DNA of 64,000 nucleotides, from assembly GCA_003313425.1 (NCBI GenBank), contig NHZP01000016.1, forward strand, positions 930,001 through 994,000, read 5' to 3'. Made by a program: the position numbers and the translations under genes. Source of the stretch: Pseudopyrenochaeta lycopersici. Its lineage: Eukaryota; Ascomycota; Dothideomycetes; Pleosporales; Pseudopyrenochaetaceae. The notes beneath the pieces are model-generated. The model saw nothing but the letters and a program-made list of their open reading frames with translations. It searched no databases and had not been told where the DNA came from. Of this stretch, positions 1 through 10,635 are shown piece after piece; position 1 is the stretch's first letter; each line of letters begins with the position of its first letter.

Positions 1-675
1 AGGAAACCATAGAACGATGTGTATTTGTTGTGACCAACCTCAATGTATGACTGGCCTGGAGCATTGGCCGCTACAGGCACATCACCCTGATATGCGCCAT
101 TGCCGTAATATGCGACCTCGTTGGCGGACGACTGAGCTTCCTTAGGACTCATCCTGAATTCAAATAATGAATCTGGTCTATCTCAAACAGGCACACAGCT
201 GAGATAAAAGGCTTGGCGAAGAACTCTGGTATTGGGCTTGTTGTTGGTGAGGTTGAGAGTAATAGGGGGTAGATGCCTTGTGCAGCTCGTTAAAAACATA
301 ACCTATCGAGGAGAAGAAATGAATACACACCTGAGAAAAGTTTGTTGGCTGTGGATGAAAGACTGGGGCTGCGGCTGGCGCGGGTTGGACAATCACTTGA
401 GGCTGCTTGAAGGGAGAGTTAGGATCAAAGTTCCCTCCGCCGCAGTGGACTGGAAGGCTCTGTGAACTGTCAGCTGGCAAGATTGATATGAGAAGAAGCT
501 CAAAGGCTTACTAACCGGAGTTGAGTGATAAGATGAGACTTGCACAAAGGGACCACCGTTTTGAGAGTTAGGATCGTATCCACCGCCGTGTCTGCCAGCA
601 AAGTTCGAAGCGTAGGCCTAAATAGAATTAGAGATCGGTCCAACTGGTGAAAAGGCTTAGAACCTTTCATACCAT
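1..675 (-). CDS. Low-complexity Q/P/S/Y-rich protein, 3' end cut by window edge
   Basis: Not recognised. Five phase-consistent exons can be joined: 673-675 (the ATG alone), 516-617, 331-459, 197-285 and 1-153, continuing off the left edge; about 158 residues are visible. Introns have good donors (GTATGA, GTTAGT, GTGTGT, GTGTGC) and CTGAC/TTAAC-like branch sites. The second and third exons each carry a related motif, HGGGYDPNS and CGGGNFDPNS, each followed by a Pro-Phe. The rest is rich in Q, P, S and Y, with a PQVIVQPAPAAAP stretch and a YYSQPHQQQAQYQ stretch. No signal peptide or membrane segment is seen. The ATG-only first exon is inferred from phase, since the frame upstream of exon 2 is closed by TAG, so the true start could lie in another upstream exon. 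Function unknown; disorder is likely. Confidence 0.55.
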
Positions 676-2298
676 TCAAATACGAGACTTCAGCCACTCA
701 AGCGTTCGAACCTCTGGGGCTGAATTCCTTAGAGTTGAAATTGAAGCGCGGAAGGAGTCTAATCTTATCTTGTTCGATAGCTCAAGGGCAAAAGTCTGGG
801 CAATGGACAGGAGAATTATCCCTGGTGCACATTTGACACATATCCTTGCGGTCTACTATGGCCTCGAATCTGGCGCCTGTATCTCCACCTTGAGGCTCAG
901 CTCAACAGAGTCTGCGCTCATTGGTAAACTTTGCGTTCCGTCCACTGCACTTTCTCATTTGGAGTATGCCAAAGCCTTCAGCCGCTACTACTAGCCAGAA
1001 TTGATGCCCAAGATTTGACGACGGATGTGGGAAAGTCACATGTGGTGTAGCACAGTAAAGCCATGCTGCATGAGCTAACCACCCAGAACCCAGGAGATGC
1101 TAAACTTAGGCTTTTTAATGGCTGTGGGCGCCAACACAATGGGTCGCATGGTTAACCACCCTTGCTGTTTCGTATCGCTACCAAGAGGGAAAGTTCCGTT
1201 ATGCAGTGGCTGCAGGCGCGGGCCAGCATATCTGCACGAACTGCTTGCGATATTTTGCGCGCACTCACCCAGATCGGAGATCAGTACCAGCTACATATAC
1301 TCCCTGTAAAAAGCTACTTTGATAGCTTCATATTCGGATGAAGTCATACGTGGCTGATGAAAAACTGACCCGAGCACATACTGTGACCTAGTCCTGATAC
1401 CAGAGACCACGAGAAGAATGCAAGGGTATGGTGTTGGCCCCAGGCGAATGACGGGCGCTACACAAGGTGGTCGGCACGACGCGATAGCGATCAATCGCGG
1501 TTTGAGTATCACAAAACCTCCACTGACCGGCTGACACTGTGATTCGTGGCGCAATGCGCACAGATCAAAGCATAAGTAATAGAAATGCTTGTTCGCAAAG
1601 CTTCAGCCCCAATGGGCCGCAATCGGCTTCGAGATCTCCCATAGAGCTCCTAATTAAAAAAACCAAACGTGGCGTTACTATAAGTACAGCTCCTGTTCCT
1701 GATGACCTGCAATTCCCACAAGGGCGTTGAATATGACCCGTTGATTGGTCACATTACTGCTTGCGTTCTCGCATTGGTAGTCATCATCGGTGAGATGCCT
1801 GGCCGGCGGGCCCCTTGGCGTTCTCGGCGCCGCCACAATACCCCATATCCCTCCCGTGTGGAGCGCCTTTGGCCCCCACGGTTGCACTTAATAGGTTGGA
1901 ATAAATTGCCAGCTCCAGCTTGTGTGGTGGTCTTCCGCTTTTGGATGGAGCTGAAGGATGTCGGGTACAGAGCCGCTCGTCGCGGGCCTTCGCGTGTCAG
2001 GAGACGACTTCAGATTCATTCGATACAGCCTTCACATGCAGGGTCTCTTAAACTACCGAAAACAGGTCAGTGTAGCGAAAGTCGGGTAATATACTCACCA
2101 TGTGTGCAGAGCACACAAGGCTGAAGGCAAGATATGCCGATTTTTGTCATTTGCATGTATTTTTGTTGCTAAACAACAGAACTCCTCAAAACGGCTGGCT
2201 CCAGTATTTGCTTTTTCTTGTGCATTGAATTCCTGAACTGCTACCCTCCAGCGATTGATTCCTAGACGTCAAAGGACTTTTATCTCAACCAGATAAAG
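676..2298. other. Intergenic, no gene seen
   Basis: 1.6 kb between the head of the left-edge gene and the head of the CorA-like gene. The open frames here (up to 140 codons) lack start context, splice structure or recognisable protein sequence. It probably carries both divergent promoters. Confidence 0.5.
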
Positions 2299-4039
2299 AT
2301 GGCATCTTTTCGAAGCCTGACTGCGGATCGCCGCCCCCTAGAAGAGTTCAAAGCAAGGGTACCAAAATCTGTTGCAGGCAAGGGCAACGCATCTGCATCA
2401 AATATTCCTTTACATGTCTTCGAATGGTCACAGAATACACCAGATGGGATCGAGATCAGCGGTCTTAAATCAGTAGAAGAATTGGAATCACGAAGTCAAG
2501 GAGTCGTTCGAGTGATGTGGGTGCCACGAAATCTGTTCAGGGTGAGTGCTAATGAGCATAGATTTGCCCCGCAAGATGTACCGACACCAGATACTGTAGA
2601 AGGTTTCGGCGAACTTTTCGAGAAGTGTAGGATCCCCAGCGCTTTCGTAGATGAAAGTGTACAAGGAGTCTCTCAGTCATTCGCAGCACAAAAAGATGTA
2701 GATGGAACAATCTACGTTTGGTTTCACTTTCTCTGCAAAGATCTTGCCATATCAAACAACAAGATTGTGCACGTGCAGAATCCCGACGAGACCAATGACA
2801 GCAATAATAAAAAGCGGCTCGAAGCCCAAGGTCAGAGTCAAGCGAACTTCACTTGGTTGAAGCCTGGTTTCGTTTTGAAAATTAGGGACCAACGAGGGTC
2901 ATCTCCAAAGCCTAATCGAACAACAACTTCGAGCAGCGACAGTACACTCACCGTCGCCTCTGCGCAAGCAAAAGTTGAGTTGTTTTGTTTTGGAGCACCG
3001 GTCACACTTGGGGATCGTTTCAGGAAGCTGAAGAACATTGCAACCTGTGATGACTTGCTGCAAAATCCGTACGTCTTTCTAGAAATTGTTTTAGAGGAGA
3101 TGTACAAGGTGATGGACCAAACTGCCTGGGCTATCTCTGATGTTTTTGGGACAGTTGAGACGGTACGTAATATTTCTACAATGTGAGTGATGGAAAATCT
3201 GACATAAACAAGCAAACTTTGGGAATGGCAAGTACACCTGGAAAAGCTATGAAGGAGTTGATGAGCGACCACTTCACTGGTCTCCATAATCTTGCAAAGC
3301 ATACCATATGTGAGTCTCGCCCTGTGTTTGAGCTGTAAGTGAAATATGTGCTGACGATGAATCTCAACCTTGAGACTTACGTGAAAACTGCGAGTCAGCC
3401 CTCGCCACATTAGACGCCCTTCGGGACCACCATAAAGGAATAATAGGTGATCGACCGAGCCCATCCCAGGAACTCACACGCCAGGCACTCAAATACCGAA
3501 AGACTCTCTTCCAGTCCACGCAGCGCAGGCTCACTAGTCTCGATGCGCGCATGGTGAATATCATCGAGCTGTCCTTCCACATCGTCACTCAAGGAGACAG
3601 CCGGCTTATGCAGAGTGAGAACCAGAGTATGAAGACAATCGCAGTGATGACGTTGATCTTTATGCCGCTTAGCACAGTGGCTGGAATGTAAGTGAGAATT
3701 CGCACAATGAATGCGTTAAAGATTCATACTGATTCCACGCTTAGATTCGGTACACAGTTCATGAAGCTACAGGAAGATGCTCCATTCCGCATCATGGTAT
3801 CGCGCGACTTTTGGCTCCTTTGGGTAATCGCAGTTCCATTGACCGTGGTTGTCATGATCATCTGGCGCGTGTGGTATATGGATGCGAGGGGGCGCTTAGT
3901 CGACCAGCTGCCGCCAAGACCATCAGGCAAACACGGATACATGGGCTGGAAGACATTGCCGCAGACGTTGCGGAGGGAAAATGAGAAAGAGAAAGGGCAG
4001 TATACAATCGCCACGCGCGAGGTGAGGTCTGACGTGTAA
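2299..4039 (+). CDS. CorA-like divalent cation transporter-domain membrane protein
   Basis: Four exons, 2299-3162, 3213-3309, 3375-3687 and 3745-4039, join in phase to give 522 residues; introns 1 and 2 carry CTGAC branch sites. A large soluble N-terminal region (about residues 1-420) is followed by two C-terminal hydrophobic segments, one around TLIFMPLSTVAGIFG and one around FWLLWVIAVPLTVVV, then a short basic tail. A long helical region with E/Q/R residues precedes the first membrane segment. This two-TM C-terminal hairpin after a helical funnel is the architecture of CorA/Alr1/Mrs2 Mg2+ channels. The canonical GMN signature at the end of TM1 is not present (GIFGTQF instead), as in many fungal CorA-like paralogues, so Mg2+ transport is uncertain. 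Probably plasma or vacuolar membrane. Confidence 0.75.
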
Positions 4040-5050
4040 AGTGGAAGTATGGCGGTAAGCGTTCTGGAAGGTTACACGAATGCTGTAATACTACGTTCAG
4101 TATGATGCCTTCAGCAATTATTTAATTCATATTTCTCAAGCTTACGATACCGAAGTCCTTCTGAACAGCCGTATATACACCAGCACCAAACTCCAGGAAG
4201 CTGTTAAACTCTGGGCGTTGTGCCGTTTCAGCCATTTTTGCTAACACATGTTGAGCGCCATCGGCTAGGACATCATATGACCCAAAGCTCTTCATATGGT
4301 TGTGCCGCTAGCGTGCAAAGGTTTCTGCTTGCACAGTTTGTATGCGTAATCTATAGATCACTCTCGTTGCATATTGCTCATGGTCTAGAGCTTGTTTTCT
4401 ATTGCAGCGATTGAATCGGCAATCTATGCGCACATCGAATACACCAAGATACTATAAGTTCGCAGTATTCTTATGAAATCTGCTCATGGCCAATTATTTT
4501 ATTCACTTCGCGAACGAATGTCCCCAGTACTATCTACATACAATATCTATCGCAAATCCATGACCATTTAGAAAGCCTGTTCTATTTGTTTTCATTATCT
4601 CAAGTTTGGTCATTCCCACCGTTATGGGTCAGCTAATATGGACATCGCCCCTACCACCAACAGCTGCTGCGTATTTTCTGCACAGTCACCTCAGGTACGG
4701 TTCCATAAAATACTGTCCAACGTTCTCACTGGTAGCTTGAACAACTTAACCTACAATAGCGGTGATAATCAAGATACATATTAGCTATACCAACATTTCA
4801 CAGTTTCTGTGGGTTTGCTAGACATGACTGCTACTGCCACTTGATGGCATAAATGGCAAGTGCCTTGCACACCACAGATTTCATAGTTAGCTTGCATCAA
4901 CATCCCACAAGTCACCATTGACATGTTGGGAATCCTATCTTTTGATAACTTGTTCACCTCAATTATGATCACTTTCATAAAAATCGTTTACTCCTATCGT
5001 TACAGACTTGCGCCGAAGAATCCACATCCGAACAGTTTTTCGCAAGTATC
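4040..5050. other. Intergenic, AT-rich, no gene seen
   Basis: About 1 kb of AT-rich sequence between two + strand genes. It holds only short shadow frames. The 3' UTR of the CorA-like gene and the promoter of the next gene must lie here. Confidence 0.5.
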
Positions 5051-5797
5051 ATGCCTTCATTTGCGCAACACCAAAACAGCGACAGCGTCTGGGAGAGAGA
5101 TACCACCGCAGAAATCAGCGAGAATGAAGGACTCCAGAACATCCAAGCGGGCACAGGCTCTCGGGAGCTTCAGCTTGCAAATGCTACTGGTATCACGACG
5201 CAGCCCCCACCACCAGGCTCAAGTGCAATTGAACTTGTCCACGCGGTAACCAGTGCTGGGCTAGATCACGAACAGCAACTCAGTCAATTAGATCGCATCC
5301 TATTAGACAGTCCTTTGAGCTTCACTGAAGGCGTATTTATAATAAGCGCAATGATCCGGATACATAGGACTGCACCAGCCGACATTGCTACAAATCTCCG
5401 ACCTCCCTCTCAACGACCAGGTGCAGTGATATTTTATTCACTTATGCATAGAGAAAGGCAGCGGCGTGGGCAAATGGCACATCAATTGCGAATACAAGCG
5501 GTCCAGAGACAGGCGCGACAAGATATAGAATATCGGAGATTACTGACACTCGCTGCACGACCACTTCGTTACGATGACCCTTACGATGAGCTTCTTGGTA
5601 CTTTTGATACATCTGGCACAAACACTTCCTCGGCTGGTCCCGACCCCAATCATCAGACTCACAGTGGACAAGATCTTTTCTCGAGTATACGACACAATGG
5701 GTTGCATCGCAGAGTCGGGCATGCGTTCGTTACAATGATGGATAGGAGTCTCGTTCACGCAAGGCAAGCACGGGCATTGGCTGGCCTCAACACATAG
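5051..5797 (+). CDS. Hypothetical protein, 248 aa
   Basis: Single-exon frame of 248 codons with ATG start and TAG stop; function not recognised. Residues 1-60 are polar and probably disordered (D, E, Q, S, T, with a PPPPG run). Residues about 65-120 form a likely helical segment with LSQLDRILLDSPLSF and a hydrophobic FIISAMIRIH. Residues 135-175 are strongly basic and Q/R-rich (RERQRRGQ, QRQARQDIEYRR), which could be a coiled coil or nucleic-acid-contacting helix. No signal peptide or membrane span. It is isolated between AT-rich intergenic stretches. The composition looks coding, but orphan or lineage-restricted status is possible. Confidence 0.5.
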   Translation: MPSFAQHQNSDSVWERDTTAEISENEGLQNIQAGTGSRELQLANATGITTQPPPPGSSAIELVHAVTSAGLDHEQQLSQLDRILLDSPLSFTEGVFIISAMIRIHRTAPADIATNLRPPSQRPGAVIFYSLMHRERQRRGQMAHQLRIQAVQRQARQDIEYRRLLTLAARPLRYDDPYDELLGTFDTSGTNTSSAGPDPNHQTHSGQDLFSSIRHNGLHRRVGHAFVTMMDRSLVHARQARALAGLNT

Positions 5798-6244
5798 GAT
5801 ATGGATTGCGAGCTCGTTTGCCGCTTGGCAGTCAATCCCCAGAACTGGGGGTGTGCAGGTCGATTTCTTCGAGATCTATTCTTTTCAAGCGAGTCCCCCA
5901 TTATTAAACGAGGTTAGAAGAGATGGAAGATAGGCGGAATACTTAATCGAGGTGGTGGGATTATGTTGCTTCTCGTTTGTTCCTTGCGTAAAGTGCCTAG
6001 GGGCTAACCGGTCTTACCACACGGACGAATAAATTCGCCTGGTTCTTGCTGTGGGCTAATGTCAAGAAGAAGCATTGGTTTGTAGAATGAGATCATACTG
6101 GGAGACGGATGGGCTAGCTTACAGCACAGATTAAAAAAAAAACTTGAAGCTTGCTTTGCAGAGTGTTGTTCAAAAGCCTATGGATGTAAAGGTCACTCTG
6201 ATGTCAGAAGAACAAACATCTTCTGGCCGCTTCACACTATATCC
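5798..6244. other. Convergent intergenic region
   Basis: About 450 bases between two genes that end towards each other; contains an A9 run near 6134. No gene or repeat seen. Confidence 0.5.
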
Positions 6245-7625
6245 TCATAAAAGCCCCTGGTCTATGCTTATCCCTCCCATAAGATCATGGTCCCTCTGCG
6301 CTATGTCCACAGCACCACTAACCTCAATGAAATCCTCCAACTCCTCGCTTGTCGTCTTCAACTTCTCCTTCACAGCCACTACGCCCTCTGATCCCACAAT
6401 ATGCCTCGCAGGTGGATTATCATGGCCCCCTATAGCCGTAAGTGCATGCACCGTTTCCGCAATCAGATTTCCCTTCACACTACTAGGCAGCGGGGCGTAC
6501 AAGCTCGTGACACTGTCGGAGCTCAGTAAGTCTCCCATTGTGGGCTCGTGCATGATTCCATCGGGACTCGTGGTCGACACACTGTCAGCTGGTGATTTTT
6601 GGTCTTCGTACGAAAGGTGGGGGTTGTCGATGCGTTCTAGTTTGTCAAGGAGACCCGAGAAGATCTCGCGAGCGAGTGGAGCGGGGTTTTCTCCTTGTAG
6701 ATATTCTGCCATGGGTGGGACGGATGTAATGCGGTTGGTGAGCACGTTAACTTCCATGTTTGCTTGCATGATGGACATTTTGACGTTAAAAGGGGCAATT
6801 TCATAGGCGAGGCTCTGTGTATTGTTAGGAAAGGGTTGTTGAATATTTTCAGAAGGTGCAATACATCACAGTATCCTTCGATGGCCCATTGTGACGAGCA
6901 GTACATTCCAAGTCCAGGAGTGCCGAGGTGGCCAGCTGTAGGATGTCAGATTCCAACTTTTGGAGACTGAAAACGAAGCTTACTAATTCCCGTGATCACA
7001 ATGATATGACCGTTCTTCCTTTCTCTCATCACAGGAAGTATAGCTTTGATTATGTTTACATTGGCAAAGAAGTTGATCTCAAATATCTCGTCCACAAGGC
7101 TTATGGTGCGGCTGCTCTGCGCTAATTCTTCAACGGCGCCGATGACAGCTATTGCATTGATATCAGTGAGCTGAAATCTGATTGATAAGTTTGAAGTCTT
7201 TACCTTCACTAGCTGCGCACAGGAGGACGTCGATTCGCCCGAAAGCCTCGACTGCCTCAGCGACCGCTGCTTGACATTGGCCAACTATTCTGAGCAAGTC
7301 AGCGTCTTCATGCATGAATAAATGAAGAAATAGCGTACCGGCCATCCAGACCAACCACTCGTAATCTTTCTCGCCAACGGTCCGTCTTTTTCACATCTTC
7401 AAGAAATGTTCGGAAATCCTCGCTTTGGCCTTCTCTTTTCTCAAACTCAATTGGCATGACGCCCGCTACAACGTAGTCGCCATGCTCGAGAACCTGTCTC
7501 GCCAAAGCGATCGCAATCGGAGACACTCCTCTCGAAATGAACCAGACGCGTGGGGCGTTGTGCGGAGGGAAATGCGGAGACCGCGGGCGTGGAGGCTTTG
7601 ACGACGATGGCGCTGCGTTGCTCAT
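6245..7625 (-). CDS. Short-chain dehydrogenase/reductase-like protein with degenerate active site
   Basis: Five exons (7339-7625, 7204-7289, 6984-7148, 6865-6935, 6245-6814) join in phase to 392 residues; introns have GCTGAC, TCTGAC and CCTAAC branch sites. Fold landmarks are present: a first beta-alpha unit (VWFISRGVSPIAIALARQVL), an FGRIDVLLCAASE strand, an EINFFANVNIIKAILPVM helix, an IIVITG strand and the Tyr region YCSSQWAIEGYCD. Key residues deviate: the glycine-rich TGxxxGIG motif is SRGVSPIA, the NNAG-type motif is CAAS, and the catalytic Y-x3-K is Y-x3-Q. The C-terminal 170 residues exceed a classical 250-residue SDR. Either a divergent or a non-catalytic SDR; substrate unknown. It is divergent from the ELP5 gene. 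Confidence 0.8.
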
Positions 7626-8503
7626 GACGAAGTTCGCAACAGAACCCTCACCATGGCGGCACGCGATACTTTCACCTGGCTATGTATCTTTCAAATGACG
7701 TCCCAGCAATATGAGCACTGCGCATTGGTCTGTTGCGGGGCCGGCAACGTAACTGCCTAAGTCCGGAAGGCCGCTAACCGATTAAGCGCTAGCTCCGCTT
7801 TGAGCTTTCACACAACCTTCACTACACCTCCGCCAAGACCCTCGCGACGTTGCTGCAGAAACTTGAGATTACAACCTCATAGCCATTGGATACATGTTGC
7901 TTAGTCGGGCTCTGAAGCAGTTTTCCACCTTGGACAGGAACTGAAGCACTGACCTCATCTTACACCTCAGCGCTCTATTCACCTTCTCTTAAATACGGTA
8001 TGCCAACCCTGTCACTTTCGTCGGTACTGAATTCCATTTCCCAGCCAACAGGTTCCTTCCATTCTTTCTTATAAATGTTCTGGCCACTCTCTCGCATTGT
8101 AAACAAAATTTTCTTTACGATTCAACCCTCAATTTCAATTCACTTCAAACCATATTACATTCCTGAATCTTCCTTCATAAGTCTGCGTAAACCAAGTTAA
8201 CATCGCTTCTGATTCAATATGGTCTGTGAGCGAGAGTTTGATTGTGCTAATGTCAACTGGGACGCAGCATTGAAGACTCCTGAGCTGCTGCGGCATCTCA
8301 TTCCCGAGGGTGGCAACGTACCTGGCTGGCTTGTCGATCTGCGAGAAGAGAAACTCGACTTCCTTTCGAAGCAATCCATCTCCTTCAAGAAGACAACCCC
8401 GATACGTGCTAGGGATTGCAAGAGCTGGATCAAGAGAAATAATTACAGCAGCAGCAACGGCATCCGCAAGCGAAAACCAGAAGCTCGCCTACCTACATTC
8501 ACC
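7626..8503. other. Divergent promoter region with in-frame ELP5 upstream extension
   Basis: Region between the SDR-like gene (-) and ELP5 (+). From 8219 to 8503 it is open in the ELP5 frame, beginning with an ATG, so it is either 5' leader or an N-terminal extension. The remainder shows no gene. Confidence 0.5.
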
Positions 8504-9520
8504 ATGGCTCGATCAGCGAGTCTCGCACAATATCAGCGCCATTCAGTTCATCTTATGTCAAGGGTTCTCAACATCCGCACCAATGCTTCACCCTTCACCC
8601 TCGTCCTCGACGACCTCAATCAGCGCGCAATGCCGCTTGTCGGTGAGCTCGTCCGCCGCAGTCTGTCACGCAACGTCAATGTCGTGGTGATTTCTTTTGA
8701 ATCAACACAGTTTCACCCAGCCGTCCGCAACGTCCCTGCCTATGGCAGTTTGAGTGGCGATCAGATTCTAGTGGAGCTCCGTAACGCCATGATCAACGCC
8801 AAAGAGAGCCTCGTCATCGTAGACTCGCTATACGAACTACTCCACACCAAGAGTGTTGACATGGGCGCACTCTTTAACCTGGTCGTAGCAGAGTTCGCGT
8901 CAAACCTTGTCGGTGTTTATCACCAAGATATCCTTCCTGTGCAAGATGCACAGAATGCATACACACCACAGCCACTTGACCTCTTCAAGTACATGGCAAC
9001 GACAGTCATCACTTGCAAATCATTTGCACATGTCCTTGCAATCAAAGCTGCCAAAGAGCGCAGCTTACCCGAGCCGACCCATGGTCTACTTCAAGGAGCT
9101 GAAGGTATCGTACAGTGCCTCAGCGCGAACGATCATCGCGGCATTGTCCTCGAAGCCGAGTTTCGACGCAAATCTGGCCGTCCGGAGAGCGAGACTTACT
9201 TCCTCCGCGCCGCTCGCCCTTCCGACTACAACGTGCCTACCGCTGGCCTGCCATTTGGGACACTGAAGCAAGAATTCGTTACACTACTCGATCAAGTGCC
9301 CGCTTACGGCAATCAGGAAGTCATTGGCCTGGTAAATGCTGCGGGCAACGAGATGGAGTCCACTTTTAACCTTGGTCTCACTGAAAAGCAGAAGCAAGCG
9401 CGCGAAGGTGTCGTGCTTCCATATTTTGACGCGCAGAAAGGGGAGGGCGGCGAGGGCGGCCGGATCTTGTATGACATGGGCGTTGAAGATGACTTTGATG
9501 AGGAAGAGGATGAGATTTAG
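8504..9520 (+). CDS. ELP5: Elongator complex subunit Elp5 (Iki1)
   Basis: 338 residues from the ATG in CACCATGG context. Elp5 is a RecA-like, P-loop-less subunit of the Elp4-5-6 subcomplex of Elongator, which modifies wobble uridine of cytosolic tRNAs. The N-terminal part (SPFTLVLDDLNQ, followed by VVVISFE and LVIVDSLYELL strands) fits the RecA-like fold. The C-terminal signature is clear: ESTFNLGLTEKQKQARE, then a GGRILYDMGVEDDFDEEEDE tail, typical of fungal Elp5. The frame stays open upstream to an ATG at 8219, which would add 95 residues; I prefer 8504 because family members begin close to the SPFTLVLD strand and the upstream part resembles nothing in the family. Confidence 0.85.
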   Translation: MARSASLAQYQRHSVHLMSRVLNIRTNASPFTLVLDDLNQRAMPLVGELVRRSLSRNVNVVVISFESTQFHPAVRNVPAYGSLSGDQILVELRNAMINAKESLVIVDSLYELLHTKSVDMGALFNLVVAEFASNLVGVYHQDILPVQDAQNAYTPQPLDLFKYMATTVITCKSFAHVLAIKAAKERSLPEPTHGLLQGAEGIVQCLSANDHRGIVLEAEFRRKSGRPESETYFLRAARPSDYNVPTAGLPFGTLKQEFVTLLDQVPAYGNQEVIGLVNAAGNEMESTFNLGLTEKQKQAREGVVLPYFDAQKGEGGEGGRILYDMGVEDDFDEEEDEI

Positions 9521-9975
9521 ATGTGAGAAGGATTTATGATGATGGGTAATGAATGCATGGAAGGCGCTTGTGGCGGTCTTGATGGAAGCATGAAATGGGA
9601 TACCCTGCATTGCTGGCGTTAGGGAACTACAGTGGGATAATAAGGTGCATACAAGGCATGCATGTTTTCGATGCCTTCGAACGTGATGTCGGCATGTAGA
9701 AGGTCCTTCTTCTCGGCGTCGCGCTGTATCGAATGCTGCAGTACTGATAACTGACTTTCCAACATACCTCATTCTGTGTATTATATTTGTGTGTTAAAAT
9801 CCATAGGGTCTGCAATATGTATGAGCATAGGAGTTCGTGGTTGCTGGCAGGCAGTGGCATTGATGCGTACCTAAGCGGCTCTTCCCCAAAGCGCAAAGTT
9901 CCGGCTAGCGTGATATCGCCTCTACCCTCAATTTCCCGCCGTCACCCATTTCCTCAGTGCACGAACAAAACCACC
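9521..9975. other. Intergenic, promoter of tri-snRNP 27K gene
   Basis: 455 bases between two + strand genes. Contains T-rich stretches. The frame of the downstream gene is open from 9787, but that ATG lies far upstream of the family-like start. Confidence 0.45.
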
Positions 9976-10635
9976 ATGTCAGATAACGAGCGACGTGATC
10001 GGCATCGCGAGCGAGACAGCCGCCGCGAGCCCCGAGAAGGCCGTACAGGCGACCGTGAACGAGGAGGCACACCCAGCGAGCGGCGCAACCGATCGCGCAG
10101 CCCACGACGAGACGGCGGCGGAAGACGCGACAATCGCTACCGCTCACGATCACCTTTTCGACGCGATGAGCGCGACAGCGGTGGCAGGGGCGGCAGAAGC
10201 AGAGGCGATCGCGGACGAGGTCGAGGTCGAGATGATGGAGCCCGAACCGACTATCGAGCAGACCGAGATCGCCCACCACCTACAGGTCCTCGTTCGGGCG
10301 CCCCTCCTCCCAGGTCCAGTGACTCCCGCCCCGCCCATGGTGGCCCCGTCAAGCCCCCCAGTGGTCCTCGCTCCAGTACCAATATGGCCAGGGATGCTGA
10401 AGATTCACCCGATGTGGAGATGAAGGAGGAGAAGGAGAAGCCAGAGGACATGGATGATGATACATGGGAGATGATGAAGACGATGGGCTTTGGGGGCTTC
10501 AAGAGCACCAAGAACACAAAGGTGCCGGGGAATGACAAGAACTTTGGCGTCCGGAAGGATAAGCAGATGGAGGCCAGACAGTATATGAACAGATCGGGCG
10601 GTTTCAACAGGCCGTTGTCGCCTTCGAGGGGTTGA
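9976..10635 (+). CDS. U4/U6.U5 tri-snRNP-associated 27 kDa protein (SNRNP27 family)
   Basis: 219 residues from an ATG in ideal CCACCATG context. Residues 1-100 form an RS/RD/RE- and RGG-rich arm (RERDSRRE, RSRSPRRD, GRGRGRDD) typical of splicing factors. The C-terminal 70 residues hold the family domain: an acidic DMDDDTWEMMKTMGFGGF, then STK, and the hallmark RQYMNRSGGFNRPLSPSRG. The human protein is a component of the spliceosomal tri-snRNP and influences 5' splice-site choice. Nuclear. The in-frame extension up to 9787 would add residues with no family counterpart and is rejected. Confidence 0.9.
   Translation: MSDNERRDRHRERDSRREPREGRTGDRERGGTPSERRNRSRSPRRDGGGRRDNRYRSRSPFRRDERDSGGRGGRSRGDRGRGRGRDDGARTDYRADRDRPPPTGPRSGAPPPRSSDSRPAHGGPVKPPSGPRSSTNMARDAEDSPDVEMKEEKEKPEDMDDDTWEMMKTMGFGGFKSTKNTKVPGNDKNFGVRKDKQMEARQYMNRSGGFNRPLSPSRG

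Noticed and set aside
1702..2124. 140-codon frame in the first intergenic region
   Set aside because: Starts without context, Arg/Trp-rich shadow-like composition, no homology recognised.
9787..9975. 63-codon N-terminal extension of the SNRNP27 gene
   Set aside because: The Kozak-perfect ATG at 9976 starts the family-like RS-rich arm; extension has no counterpart.
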